NCBI GenBank assembly: GCA_017465845.1
Contig: JAFTVH010000148.1
Location: 1 to 64,000 of the forward strand
Length of the DNA stretch: 64,000 nt
Source of the DNA: Lachnospiraceae bacterium
GTDB taxonomy: Bacteria; Bacillota; Clostridia; Lachnospirales; Lachnospiraceae
Direction of reading: 5' to 3'
Both the position numbers and the translations under genes were made by a program. The notes below the pieces were generated by a model that worked only from the letters and a program-made list of their open reading frames with translations, ran no database searches and was not told the origin of the DNA. Below are positions 42,248 to 51,067 of this stretch, one piece after another; position 1 is the first letter of the stretch, and each line of letters starts with the position of its first letter.

Positions 42248-42766
42248 CTATCTGTCTGATTTTTCTTTCTTTCCAAGAAACGCCAGATCTTCTTCCTTGT
42301 ATACAAAGATAAACAGGATAAACACGCAGATTGTTGCCACTACCACATAAATATCCGCTACATTAAATATAGGATAGTCGATCAGAATAAAGGAAATAAA
42401 ATCCACAACATAATCCATAGTGAGTCTGTCAATCATGTTGCCAAGCCCGCCGGCAATAATTGCTGATGCTAATATATGCAGAGTCAGATACCTTTTCTCA
42501 TCAGGAATACGTACAATGAAAAAGCAGATTGCAGTCAAAAAGATAACCCCAACAGCTACCAGTAAAACCTTCTGATTCTGCAGCATGCCAAACGCAGCTC
42601 CTCTATTCTCCAGATAATCCAGTTCCAGTACGCCATCTATCAGTACAAATGCCTCTTTCCCTTTCAGCCGGGCTACCGCCAGAAACTTTGTAAACTGATC
42701 AATCACAATTAATAGTAACGCAATCAGGATATCCATTGCCAGCATTTTCTTCTTATACTTACTCAT
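42248..42766 (-). CDS. lspA: Lipoprotein signal peptidase (signal peptidase II)
   Basis: A 172-residue, four-helix membrane aspartyl protease that cleaves prolipoproteins at the lipobox. The catalytic aspartates are in LGNMIDRL and FNVADIYVV; the ENRGAAFGML motif is also intact. I start at the ATG at 42766, which overlaps the aroB stop and has GAGG 6-7 bases upstream. Confidence 0.94.
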   Translation of the reverse strand: MSKYKKKMLAMDILIALLLIVIDQFTKFLAVARLKGKEAFVLIDGVLELDYLENRGAAFGMLQNQKVLLVAVGVIFLTAICFFIVRIPDEKRYLTLHILASAIIAGGLGNMIDRLTMDYVVDFISFILIDYPIFNVADIYVVVATICVFILFIFVYKEEDLAFLGKKEKSDR

Positions 42767-43868
42767 GAGCATCCTCTTCACTGAAATAAATTTCCTTTAC
42801 AGCCGCAAGGATTTCTTCCTCTGTTACAGAACGATCAATCACAGCCTTTCCGATTTTCTTTAACAGGACAAATTTAATTTTACCATTTTCCATTTTCTTA
42901 TCAGATTTAGTGAGCTTGACTATTTCTTCCGGATCGATTCCGTCTACCGTAATCGGCAGATAAAAAGGTACGAACATGTCTCTGATTTCATAAAATTCTT
43001 CCATGCTCAACAACTCACGCTTCCAGGAAATATAAGCTGCAGCTACTGAACCTAGAGCCACGCATTCTCCGTGAAGCAATTCAAAGCCTTTTGCTTTTTC
43101 AATAGCATGACCTATAGTATGCCCGAAATTAAGCAATGCTCGATCGCCCTCTTCCAAAGGATCTTTCTCTACCACCAGTTTCTTAACAGTGCAGCTTTTC
43201 ATGATCATCTCTTCCAAAACATCCAGATCTCTTTCACAGATTTCATACATATTGGAAATCAGCCACTCATAAAAAGCCCCATCTTTAATCAGACCATACT
43301 TCATTACTTCCGCAAATCCCGCGAAATACTGCCTGTTATCAAGAGATTTCAGTACAGACAGATTCATATATACCAATTTGGGCATTTTAAAAGCGCCTAC
43401 CATATTTTTGTAGCCGTCAAAATCTACCCCTGTCTTTCCTCCTACACTGCTGTCAGTCTGTGCCAAAAGTGTGGTAGGTATCTGTACATAATCAATGCCT
43501 CTCATATAGGTTGCAGCAGCATAACCTGTCACATCACCAGTCACACCTCCACCCAAGGCAAGCAGCATATCTTTGCGGCCAAAGCCTTCTTCTATCAGAA
43601 ATTTATAAATCTCTTTCACTGTATCTAATGTCTTAGAGTTCTCCCCGGCAGGGAAAGCATACAGGCATACTTTCTTGCATTTTCCTTCAAGAAGTTGTTT
43701 TAAAGACTCGCCGTAAAGTTCCTTTACAGTGGAATCTGTAACAATACAAAGACGTTTTTCAGTAACTCCAAGCTCACCAAGTTCTTCCAGCAACTCATTA
43801 AACTCCTTGCTGAATACGATATCATAACAAGGTTTTTTATTAAAAAGTATCGGTAATCTCTGTGCCAT
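42759..43868 (-). CDS. aroB: 3-dehydroquinate synthase
   Basis: AroB makes dehydroquinate from DAHP in the shikimate pathway. The 369-residue protein has GGGVTGDVTGYAAATYMRG, the PTTLLAQTDSSVGGKTGVDF substrate loop, and the zinc ligands in FGHTIGHAIE. The start at 43868 begins just before the fold; in-frame codons further upstream reach 43910 but overlap sepF. Its place inside the sepF-lspA cluster is unusual: no other shikimate gene is nearby. Confidence 0.93.
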   Translation of the reverse strand: MAQRLPILFNKKPCYDIVFSKEFNELLEELGELGVTEKRLCIVTDSTVKELYGESLKQLLEGKCKKVCLYAFPAGENSKTLDTVKEIYKFLIEEGFGRKDMLLALGGGVTGDVTGYAAATYMRGIDYVQIPTTLLAQTDSSVGGKTGVDFDGYKNMVGAFKMPKLVYMNLSVLKSLDNRQYFAGFAEVMKYGLIKDGAFYEWLISNMYEICERDLDVLEEMIMKSCTVKKLVVEKDPLEEGDRALLNFGHTIGHAIEKAKGFELLHGECVALGSVAAAYISWKRELLSMEEFYEIRDMFVPFYLPITVDGIDPEEIVKLTKSDKKMENGKIKFVLLKKIGKAVIDRSVTEEEILAAVKEIYFSEEDAHE

Positions 43869-43899
43869 TTTCTGCTGTAATCCTTTCTGCTTTCCTATA

Positions 43900-44433
43900 C
43901 TACATTCCACTGTCTATGGGACCGTCAAAGTTCCCTCCGAGAATATCCTGAAAATCTCCGGAAATATCCACAGATGATGGTGTAATGATAAATATGTAGT
44001 TGGAAATCTTCTGAAGATTGCCTGAAATTGCAAAGCAGGAACCGGAAGTAAAATCAATAATTCTCTGTGCAACATCAACATCCAATCCTTCCAGATTCAA
44101 TACTACCGTACGATTAGATAATAAGGTCTCAGTTATCTCTCTTGCTTCCTCAACGCTGGATGGCTTGATGACACACACTTCCATTCCCGAACTGCCTTGT
44201 ACTTTTCTGGTAATAGGCTGGCGCATAGGGGTAATCTTGGGCTGAGCACTCTTCTTTGGAACACGTTCTTCATAATCATCCATTTCCCTTATTTTTGAAG
44301 ACGCTTTCTTCTTTGGCGCAGGCTCCTCTTCATACTCATCTTCTTCATCATAATCATCATAATCATCATAATATTCATCATCGTTGTCGTTCAATTTCAT
44401 GACATTCAACAGCTTGTCCATCATACTCATCAT
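43900..44433 (-). CDS. sepF: SepF cell division protein
   Basis: SepF polymerises on the membrane and anchors FtsZ. The 177-residue protein has the N-terminal membrane-binding helix (MDKLLNVMKL), a very acidic Asp/Tyr/Glu linker (about residues 18-38, partly made by 9-bp repeats) and the SepF fold (about 83-165, SSVEEAREITETLLSNRTVV and FTSGSCFAIS). It lies between yggS and aroB. Confidence 0.93.
   Translation of the reverse strand: MMSMMDKLLNVMKLNDNDDEYYDDYDDYDEEDEYEEEPAPKKKASSKIREMDDYEERVPKKSAQPKITPMRQPITRKVQGSSGMEVCVIKPSSVEEAREITETLLSNRTVVLNLEGLDVDVAQRIIDFTSGSCFAISGNLQKISNYIFIITPSSVDISGDFQDILGGNFDGPIDSGM
44345..44371 (-). repeat. Three tandem 9-bp repeats in the sepF linker
   Basis: TCATCATAA (plus-strand reading) occurs three times in a row and encodes the Asp/Tyr-rich part of the SepF linker. 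Changes in copy number by slippage would remain in frame and change only linker length. Confidence 0.8.
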
Positions 44434-44469
44434 TCAATCTCCTCTTTCCATATGAAAATTCAGTACCCG

Positions 44470-45165
44470 CTATACGGCACTGTAATTTCTCTCTCCAAAT
44501 ATGCCCGTCCCCACACGAACTAGTGTGGCGCCTTCTTCCACAGCCACTTCATAATCTCCTGTCATTCCCATGGATAAAACGTGCATAGTAACATTATCAA
44601 TGTTTTTATCGTTTATGTCAACTGCTAATTGTCTAAGTTTTGAAAAATATTTTCTATTTTCTTCAGGATTCTCTACAAAGGGGGCAATTGTCATAAGTCC
44701 CTTGATACAGATTCCCGGCAAAGCGGCAATCTGCTCTACCAGCTGAATCGCATCGCCCGTAGTACTGCCAAATTTTGTCTCTTCCCCTGCTACATTCACC
44801 TCTACCAGGATATTGACGATCAACTGCCTCTTTACAGCCTCTTTACTGATCTCCTCAGCCAACCGAAGAGAATCAACGCTATGAATCAGACAGACCTTAT
44901 CAACAATATATTTTACTTTATTACGCTGCAGATGTCCTATCATATGCCAGCGTATATCTTTCGGCAGCACCTCAGCTTTTTCCACTAATTCCTGCACTTT
45001 ATTTTCTCCGAAATCACGCACACCACCCCGGTAAGCTTCCTCTAAATCAGGAATAGGCTTCGTCTTGCTTACAGCAATCAAAGTAACATTCTCTCTGTCG
45101 CGACCTGCTCTGCTGCAGGCTTCTGTAATCCGTGCCTGAACTTTCTCGATATTTTCACAAATCAT
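44470..45165 (-). CDS. YggS/YlmE pyridoxal phosphate homeostasis protein
   Basis: A 231-residue single-domain PLP-binding protein. The PLP lysine lies in LIAVSKTKP, and DFGENKVQELVEKAEVL, WHMIGHLQRNKVK and HVLSMGMTGDYEVAVEEG are family blocks. It buffers PLP and affects amino acid metabolism. Adjacency to sepF is the standard Firmicute arrangement. Confidence 0.94.
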   Translation of the reverse strand: MICENIEKVQARITEACSRAGRDRENVTLIAVSKTKPIPDLEEAYRGGVRDFGENKVQELVEKAEVLPKDIRWHMIGHLQRNKVKYIVDKVCLIHSVDSLRLAEEISKEAVKRQLIVNILVEVNVAGEETKFGSTTGDAIQLVEQIAALPGICIKGLMTIAPFVENPEENRKYFSKLRQLAVDINDKNIDNVTMHVLSMGMTGDYEVAVEEGATLVRVGTGIFGERNYSAV

Positions 45166-45195
45166 GATATTTCCTTCTTTCTGTCTGTACTGATT

Positions 45196-46701
45196 TTATT
45201 CATATATAAACTGATCTGCGTCAACAGTGTCCGCATTCAACACGATATTATCATATACATTCAATCCATATCTTGTATTAGATTGTACAATAGAATATTC
45301 TTCATTTTGAGCCAGAATATTAATTTCACGGAAGTCAGCGTATCCTTTATTCATATTGTAAACTCCGATTAAAGTCGCACTCTTGCTTACCGCAAAAGAA
45401 TCCTGAGAGTCTCTTTTTAATAAAATATCTCCTCTTGCCAGAATATCTATATCAAAATAATATTCTTTGCTCTCCTCGTCATAAGAATAAATCTCAAGCT
45501 CTACAATCTCACTGGAAATGGTACCATCCTCAAGATAAGTCTGTCTGACGACCGAACACTCCGAGCTTCCATCCTCTACCAGTACAAATTCTTCCGGTAC
45601 AAGGAAGAATTCCCTCTCTGCAATAGAGGAATTTGGAATTTTCAGTCCGGTTTCTTCATCTAAGATCAGCTCAATCTCCAGGAATCGTTCCGATACGAAT
45701 GTAACCATGGAATTAGTAAAGCTAAGCTGGGCATAAGTGTTGCCGTCACTATTCTGTAAAAGCTTCACAGCGGCCCATGACTCATACTGATTCTTTAAAA
45801 ACTTCACCTTTACATATTCTTCCTCTTCAAGCATAGCTCCATAAGATGCTTCTACAGGAATCACAATGCACCAATTCTCATTGGTGGACAACTTATAAGC
45901 AGGATCACCTATTGCTGCAAGAGCGGTACCAAACAACTGTTTTCTGCGGTAAATATCCTCTTTCTCATCATCTTCTTGAGATTCTTCCTGATCGCCATCA
46001 TTATAAACTACTTTTTTTTCAAAAATATCGGCAGTCACTTGATCCGCCGCAAGACTTTCATAACCATCCGTCCAATAAGAGACGATTCCTGTCGTCTGCG
46101 CATAACAAGATTTAATCGTACCTGCAAAATCAGTACCGCTTTTATCCAGATTCTCCAACATATCAGCATTCGCAAGCCTAAGCACTGTACCCTGGAGAGA
46201 ATATTTAAGATCATAGGCGGTACTATAATTGTGAGGGTCAAAGCCATGCATAAAGTTCACAATCTCGCTGCGAAACTCTGCAAGTTCTTCACTGCTTAAA
46301 CTGTTTTGTCCAAGATGGATACTTTCCATGTACTCATTCAGACGTCCTGTCTCATCTATTGTATAGACAAGATCACCGTTAGCCACACGTTCCCCTTCTC
46401 TTACGTAATAGTTCAGGTATCCGGCATTCTGTGTTGTCACAACCACTTCATCTCTAAGGGCAATACCGCGAAAGAGCGTATTTACGGACAATGAACCCTC
46501 TTTTACTTCATAGGGCCTGGGTGGACTATACTGAAAATAATTTACAACAAAATAAGCTACGTAAATAAATACGGCGCTGAAAATGATCATTCCAATATTC
46601 AGATTAAGCGGTTTTCTGTATTTTTTAATTTTTCTGTTTCGATTGCCTGATTTGTTGTCTATGCTGTTCCTTGTGTCTCTCCGTGTCCTATTCTGGGCCA
46701 A
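45196..46701 (-). CDS. HlyD-like membrane adaptor protein without a transporter partner
   Basis: A 501-residue protein with a basic N-terminal tail, one membrane segment at about residues 32-54 and an extracellular region. The lipoyl-like part (about 75-125, YLNYYVREGERVANGDLVYTI) resembles HlyD/RND periplasmic adaptors. There is no ABC or RND pump gene nearby, so in this Gram-positive its role is likely in the envelope, perhaps linked to the sepF/division cluster it heads. The start is TTG at 46701 with GGAGG 10 bases upstream. Confidence 0.78.
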   Translation of the reverse strand: MAQNRTRRDTRNSIDNKSGNRNRKIKKYRKPLNLNIGMIIFSAVFIYVAYFVVNYFQYSPPRPYEVKEGSLSVNTLFRGIALRDEVVVTTQNAGYLNYYVREGERVANGDLVYTIDETGRLNEYMESIHLGQNSLSSEELAEFRSEIVNFMHGFDPHNYSTAYDLKYSLQGTVLRLANADMLENLDKSGTDFAGTIKSCYAQTTGIVSYWTDGYESLAADQVTADIFEKKVVYNDGDQEESQEDDEKEDIYRRKQLFGTALAAIGDPAYKLSTNENWCIVIPVEASYGAMLEEEEYVKVKFLKNQYESWAAVKLLQNSDGNTYAQLSFTNSMVTFVSERFLEIELILDEETGLKIPNSSIAEREFFLVPEEFVLVEDGSSECSVVRQTYLEDGTISSEIVELEIYSYDEESKEYYFDIDILARGDILLKRDSQDSFAVSKSATLIGVYNMNKGYADFREINILAQNEEYSIVQSNTRYGLNVYDNIVLNADTVDADQFIYE

Positions 46702-46730
46702 AGCTTCCTGCCTCCCTGTTCTTTATTTGA

Positions 46731-46760
46731 AAAAGCCCCGGTTAGCAATCCGAGGCTTTT
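46731..46760 (-). terminator. Terminator between the P-loop gene and the adaptor gene
   Basis: On the minus strand AAAAGCCTCGG pairs with CCGGGGCTTTT (one mismatch), followed by TCAAATAAAG. The adaptor gene starts only 30 bases further on, which leaves no room for a full promoter after it. Either read-through or a promoter overlapping the hairpin feeds that operon. Confidence 0.75.
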
Positions 46761-46789
46761 ATCTTCATGAATCAATTCAGTAATGCTGA

Positions 46790-47209
46790 TTATAGAGAAA
46801 TCAGAATCTTCTCTTTTACAGCTTCCGGAAGTTCATTCTCATCCATAGACACGCTAAGTACAAAATCAACATGGAAAGCTGCGCTTAATTTTTCCAGTTT
46901 CTCAATAGCGGGTGTAATATCAGCACCTTCCAGACAAGCAATCTTTAAGAAGCTATCGAAGTACATCTGCTGAAGATCGTGATCCTGAGAAAGAATACCG
47001 CTGATGAATCCAACAAACTCATCACTATTCTCTACCATATAATCAGCCACATTAATCAAACGTACTTTATTATTCAGTTCGAACATATGCTTGGTACTCT
47101 TGTCCAAATATGCAATATTTCCTTCTACAGTCTTAATCTCACTGTTTACTTTATCCAATAACTGTTTGGTCTTTCCTTTTCCTTTATTGCCTACAATTAA
47201 TTGAACCAT
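46790..47209 (-). CDS. P-loop protein of unknown function, 139 residues
   Basis: A small protein with a Walker-A-like GNKGKGKTKQLL at residues 7-18. A possible strand with Asp follows (VDFVLSVSMDENELPE), but there is no clear Walker B. It has its own near-consensus promoter, a leader hairpin and a terminator, so it is expressed on its own. Similar proteins in Clostridia are sometimes named after PilT, which I do not think is justified. Function is unknown. Confidence 0.78.
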   Translation of the reverse strand: MVQLIVGNKGKGKTKQLLDKVNSEIKTVEGNIAYLDKSTKHMFELNNKVRLINVADYMVENSDEFVGFISGILSQDHDLQQMYFDSFLKIACLEGADITPAIEKLEKLSAAFHVDFVLSVSMDENELPEAVKEKILISL

Positions 47210-47279
47210 GGGTAACCCTCCTGCTGTAAAATTGATATGTAATTATTCGGCAGGTTACTTTTCCTGCCTGTCTGTTACT

Positions 47280-47308
47280 ATTATAGTATATATACCGCCA
47301 AAAAACAA
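47280..47308 (-). promoter_or_regulatory. Promoter of the P-loop gene
   Basis: Minus-strand TTGTTT (47308-47303) and TATAAT (47285-47280) with a 17-base spacer. The leader has a hairpin GGCAGG / CCTGCC (47249-47268) before the AGGAGGG ribosome site. Confidence 0.7.
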
Positions 47309-47311
47309 CCA

Positions 47312-48334
47312 TTATTTGTGGATTTCGTCTAACAAATCTATCATTTCACCATACAGCACGTCACTGGACGTTGATCTCAGGATGATAGAGATATATGGTG
47401 CCGCGCTCACATCACGGGACAAAAGCATAAGACAATGCCCGGCAGCATTGGTAGTTCCCGTCTTTCCTCCGATAACCGTAACCTGATCCGGTGCGGTAAA
47501 ATCTCCCCTGAAAAAACGGTTGGTACTCTTGACGCTCAGCTTCTTCTCCGCACCGTTTTTATCATAATAGGTAGTCTGATACTCTGTCATATGAATGATC
47601 TCCTGAATAAAATCATACTGAATCGCCTCATTGAAGATCAGATAAAGGTCATAGGCTGTAGTATAATGATTCTCGTCTGTCAGACCATGAGGGTTGGCAA
47701 AATTAGTATTGGTCGCCCCCAAAGCTTTCGCCTCATCATTCATCATCTGGACAAATGCTTCCACACTTCCCCCAATATTATCAGCAATCAACATTGCTGC
47801 ATCATTGGCTGAATTAATCAAAAGTACATGAAGCGCCTGATTCAGGGTCATAGTATCCCCTACTTTCAAGCCGCACAATTGAGCTCCCGACTCCGTAATA
47901 TTGACTGCGGATGTAGCTGTCAGCACCTGATCCGTAGTTCCATACTTCAGAGCCACAAGCGCCGTCATAATTTTAGTCAGACTTGCAGGATACATCCTGC
48001 TGTGTGCATTCTTGGCATATAAAACTTCGCTGTTGTTTACATCAAGCAGCACTGCCGCACCCGCCTGTGACATATCAACAGCTTCGTCACCTGTTACCTC
48101 TGTAGAAACTACACACAGATCGGACGCAAAGCTATCAGCAACCCCCGGTTTCTCGCGGAAAATTACATTATAGCTGGAAATCTGGGAATCCGCTTCGTAT
48201 GGAATCTCATAAGCAGTATTACCACAGCCGGTTAAGGACGATAATGCCAGAACCATTCCAAGCACAGATATCATGCATCGTCTGCTCCCATATCTTATAA
48301 TACCTTTTCTATCTGTACATTTCACGCCACTCAA
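47312..48334 (-). CDS. D-alanyl-D-alanine carboxypeptidase (low-molecular-weight PBP), lipoprotein
   Basis: A 340-residue serine peptidase that trims peptidoglycan side chains. The signal peptide (RRCMISVLGMVLALSSLTGC) ends in a lipobox with Cys at residue 37 of this reading. The active-site motifs are YPASLTKIMTAL (Ser-x-x-Lys), NSAND (Ser-x-Asn) and GGKTGTT (Lys-Thr-Gly). The C-terminal beta domain of some DacA proteins is absent. Start is uncertain: TTG 48334, GTG 48325 and ATG 48274 are all in frame; the basic residues favour one of the first two. It overlaps mgsA by 26 bases. Confidence 0.9.
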   Translation of the reverse strand: MSGVKCTDRKGIIRYGSRRCMISVLGMVLALSSLTGCGNTAYEIPYEADSQISSYNVIFREKPGVADSFASDLCVVSTEVTGDEAVDMSQAGAAVLLDVNNSEVLYAKNAHSRMYPASLTKIMTALVALKYGTTDQVLTATSAVNITESGAQLCGLKVGDTMTLNQALHVLLINSANDAAMLIADNIGGSVEAFVQMMNDEAKALGATNTNFANPHGLTDENHYTTAYDLYLIFNEAIQYDFIQEIIHMTEYQTTYYDKNGAEKKLSVKSTNRFFRGDFTAPDQVTVIGGKTGTTNAAGHCLMLLSRDVSAAPYISIILRSTSSDVLYGEMIDLLDEIHK

Positions 48335-48704
48335 GGTCTCCTCTGTCTAAGGACTTGATCAACAGTTCCGCACTTGCCAGATTGGTAGCCAAAGGGATAT
48401 TGTACATATCGCAAAGTTTTACCACATTGTTCACATCCGGCTCATGTGACTTAGTAGTAAGAGGATCTCTGAGGAAAATCACCAGGTCAATCTGATTATG
48501 CTCAATCTGTGCGCCGATCTGCTGTACACCGCCCAAGTGACCTGCCAGATATTTATGAATATTCAGGTTGGTCACTTCTTCGATCAGCCGTCCGGTAGTC
48601 CCAGTAGCAAACAGATCATTCTTACTCAGAATTCCTCTGTACGCAATGCAGAAGTTCTGCATCAGTTTCTTCTTAGCATCGTGTGCAATCAGTGCAATGT
48701 TCAT
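48309..48704 (-). CDS. mgsA: Methylglyoxal synthase
   Basis: MgsA converts dihydroxyacetone phosphate to methylglyoxal and phosphate, a bypass that relieves sugar-phosphate stress. The 131-residue protein has the usual NIALIAHDAKK start, GTTGRLIEE phosphate loop and GHLGGVQQIG, and the catalytic Asp region IFLRDPLT. It lies between rodA and the carboxypeptidase gene, an arrangement I know from other Clostridia. Confidence 0.95.
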   Translation of the reverse strand: MNIALIAHDAKKKLMQNFCIAYRGILSKNDLFATGTTGRLIEEVTNLNIHKYLAGHLGGVQQIGAQIEHNQIDLVIFLRDPLTTKSHEPDVNNVVKLCDMYNIPLATNLASAELLIKSLDRGDLEWREMYR

Positions 48705-48740
48705 AATTATACCCTCTCTATCTGAAATTTATAATTTCCT

Positions 48741-49859
48741 TTATCTTTTGGCCTGCAGCCGTACATTCAGTACAAATCCCATACCAATGCACAGACTCCA
48801 CAGAGATGTCAGTCCATAACTGACAAATGGTAACGGCAACCCTGTATTTGGAATCAGGAATGTAGTGACACCTATATTGATAAATCCCTGAAAAGCCACA
48901 AGACCTCCCATTCCCGACGCAATTATCGTACCTGCAGTATCTTTCGCCTTTCTTGCTACGGATGCGCATTCCAGCGCGATTCCAAAGAGCAGTGCAATAA
49001 CTGCCACGCTTCCTTTAAATCCGAACTCTTCTCCGATAACTGCAAAGATAAAATCTGTCTGGGGTTCAGAAATAAAGTTACCGTTCTTAACAGAAGTAAT
49101 CTCGTTATTCTTATATCCTTTCCCATCCAACTGTCCGGAACCGATAGCCATGACAGAATTCAGCTGCTGATATGCTTCTTCATTGGCATATTCATCCGGA
49201 TAGAAGAATGCCATGATTCGCGTAGACTGATATCCTCTCATAAGCTTCTCATTCACGAAATTAGGTTCAGGCGAAATAGCGAGATAAGCCACTATTACAA
49301 CTGCCGGAACAGCCACTGCCAGTACACTGAACACCAGCTTATAACTGATACCTCCTGCAAACATAACAACGCAGAAGATTACCAGAACCACAATACTGGT
49401 AGATAAATCCGGCTGCTTGGCAATCATTACCCAGGGAACCAATACAAGCAAGATACATGCAGCAACAATCTTGAATGTATTAATATGCTCCCTATGTAAC
49501 ATAATAAACTGTGCGAAGAATAAAATCAATATAATTTTTGCAGTTTCTGACGGTTGAAAGCGAAAACTTCCGATTTCCAACCATCTTTGGGCACCACCAC
49601 CCTCATCTCCTGCAACAATTACCCATAGCAATAATATCAGATTAGCAGCATACATAAGCCAGTATAACTTCAATATCCATGTATAATCAAAAAATGCCAG
49701 AAACAGCATAATCAGGACTCCGACTACTACTCCCACGACCTGCTTATTTTGAAGAGAGGATTCTGCACTTCCAATTGCAAGGCACCCTATGACGGAAAGA
49801 GCGATTATCATCAATATTAACTTGAAATCAAAATCACGTAATCTATAGTTTTTTAACAT
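48741..49859 (-). CDS. rodA: RodA peptidoglycan glycosyltransferase
   Basis: A 372-residue SEDS-family protein with about ten membrane segments. The periplasmic loop contains IGSGQLDGKGY, and FAVIGEEFGFKG and NTGLPLPFVSYG are family marks. With PBP2, encoded 2 kb upstream, it synthesises side-wall glycan in the MreB-guided elongation machine. Confidence 0.93.
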   Translation of the reverse strand: MLKNYRLRDFDFKLILMIIALSVIGCLAIGSAESSLQNKQVVGVVVGVLIMLFLAFFDYTWILKLYWLMYAANLILLLWVIVAGDEGGGAQRWLEIGSFRFQPSETAKIILILFFAQFIMLHREHINTFKIVAACILLVLVPWVMIAKQPDLSTSIVVLVIFCVVMFAGGISYKLVFSVLAVAVPAVVIVAYLAISPEPNFVNEKLMRGYQSTRIMAFFYPDEYANEEAYQQLNSVMAIGSGQLDGKGYKNNEITSVKNGNFISEPQTDFIFAVIGEEFGFKGSVAVIALLFGIALECASVARKAKDTAGTIIASGMGGLVAFQGFINIGVTTFLIPNTGLPLPFVSYGLTSLWSLCIGMGFVLNVRLQAKR

Positions 49860-49936
49860 AGTTTCCTTTCTTTCATGCCACAGAGCGCCCGGTTAAAAAA
49901 TTTGCTTATGTAGGCAATGCACTGATATGGCATATA

Positions 49937-50197
49937 TTATTTATGCAGATCCAGAATGGGAATATTGGCATACAGCGTGGGATTCTTGATTCCTCGTGCA
50001 CCCTTCCCCTTGGCATTGATCTGAATTTCCATATTTGCGGCATCTATCTTCATGTATTTAGATATCACTTTAGCAATATCCGTTTTGATCAGCTCTATCA
50101 TTTCAGGTGAACAGTTCACTCTATCTGATATCAATAATATCTTCAATCTGTCCCTGGCCGTCTCGCGAGAGCTTTTTCTTCGAAAGAAATGTCTCAT
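49937..50197 (-). CDS. minE: MinE topological specificity factor
   Basis: An 86-residue MinE. DRLKILLISDR is the MinD-contact region and the rest matches the topological domain. MinE makes MinCD oscillate or clears it from midcell. The presence of MinE with MinC and MinD in order C-D-E shows an oscillating-type system rather than the DivIVA type of Bacillus. Confidence 0.9.
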   Translation of the reverse strand: MRHFFRRKSSRETARDRLKILLISDRVNCSPEMIELIKTDIAKVISKYMKIDAANMEIQINAKGKGARGIKNPTLYANIPILDLHK

Positions 50198-50207
50198 GTC
50201 TGCCCTC

Positions 50208-51005
50208 CTATGCCTTATGGAATATACCGGTTACTCTGGTCCAGAAAGAAATACTCTTATCCAGGTTGGGGAAAGGAACTTCTTCCCCCCGTATTCTGCG
50301 GACGATATTGGCATAAGCTTTTCCTGCCGGACAGTCATTCCCAACTAACGGTTCTCCCTGATTGGTGGCTATTACCACATTCTCATCATCCGGAACGATT
50401 CCAAGGAGCGGAACTGCAAGAATATCCACCACATCAGCGGCAGACATCATGTCACCTTTTCTTACCATATCCATTCTCAGGCGATTGATAATCAGATCCA
50501 TCTGTTTAAAACCGTTAGCTTCAAGAAGACCGATGATACGGTCAGCATCTCTGATGGCAGACACCTCCGGTGTCGTCACCACAAGTGCTCTGTCCGCACC
50601 GGCTATAGCATTTTGGAATCCCTGTTCGATTCCAGCCGGGCAATCTAACAACACGTAATCGAACTGTTCTCTAAGATGCTCTATTACTTTAACCATCTGC
50701 CCCGGTGATACCGCTGATTTATCTCTTGTCTGGGCGGAAGGCATCAGATATAACCCGGGATTTCTTTTATCGCGGATCAGTGCCTGTTTCACACGACAGC
50801 TTCCTTCCACCACGTCAACCAGATTATAGACTATTCTGTTCTCCAGTCCCATTACCACATCCAGATTGCGCAGTCCGATATCGGTATCAATCAGACACAC
50901 TTTCTTTCCGAGTTTGGCAAGACCTGTTCCTACGTTTGCGGTTGTGGTGGTCTTACCCACACCGCCTTTCCCTGATGTGACGACAATTACTTCGGAATTA
51001 CTCAT
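50208..51005 (-). CDS. minD: MinD septum-site ATPase
   Basis: A 265-residue deviant Walker-A ATPase (VTSGKGGVGKTTTTANVG) that binds the membrane and carries MinC. LIDTDIGLRNLDVVMG, VLLDCPAGIEQGF and a short C-terminal membrane helix (FWTRVTGIFHKA) are present. I choose the ATG at 51005, with GGAGG 7 bases upstream, over TTG at 51011. Confidence 0.95.
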   Translation of the reverse strand: MSNSEVIVVTSGKGGVGKTTTTANVGTGLAKLGKKVCLIDTDIGLRNLDVVMGLENRIVYNLVDVVEGSCRVKQALIRDKRNPGLYLMPSAQTRDKSAVSPGQMVKVIEHLREQFDYVLLDCPAGIEQGFQNAIAGADRALVVTTPEVSAIRDADRIIGLLEANGFKQMDLIINRLRMDMVRKGDMMSAADVVDILAVPLLGIVPDDENVVIATNQGEPLVGNDCPAGKAYANIVRRIRGEEVPFPNLDKSISFWTRVTGIFHKA

Positions 51006-51067
51006 TCCCAATCCTCCATTTCCACCGTTTTACGGTTGTATCAGTAATCTATCGTCCTGCTTTCAGA

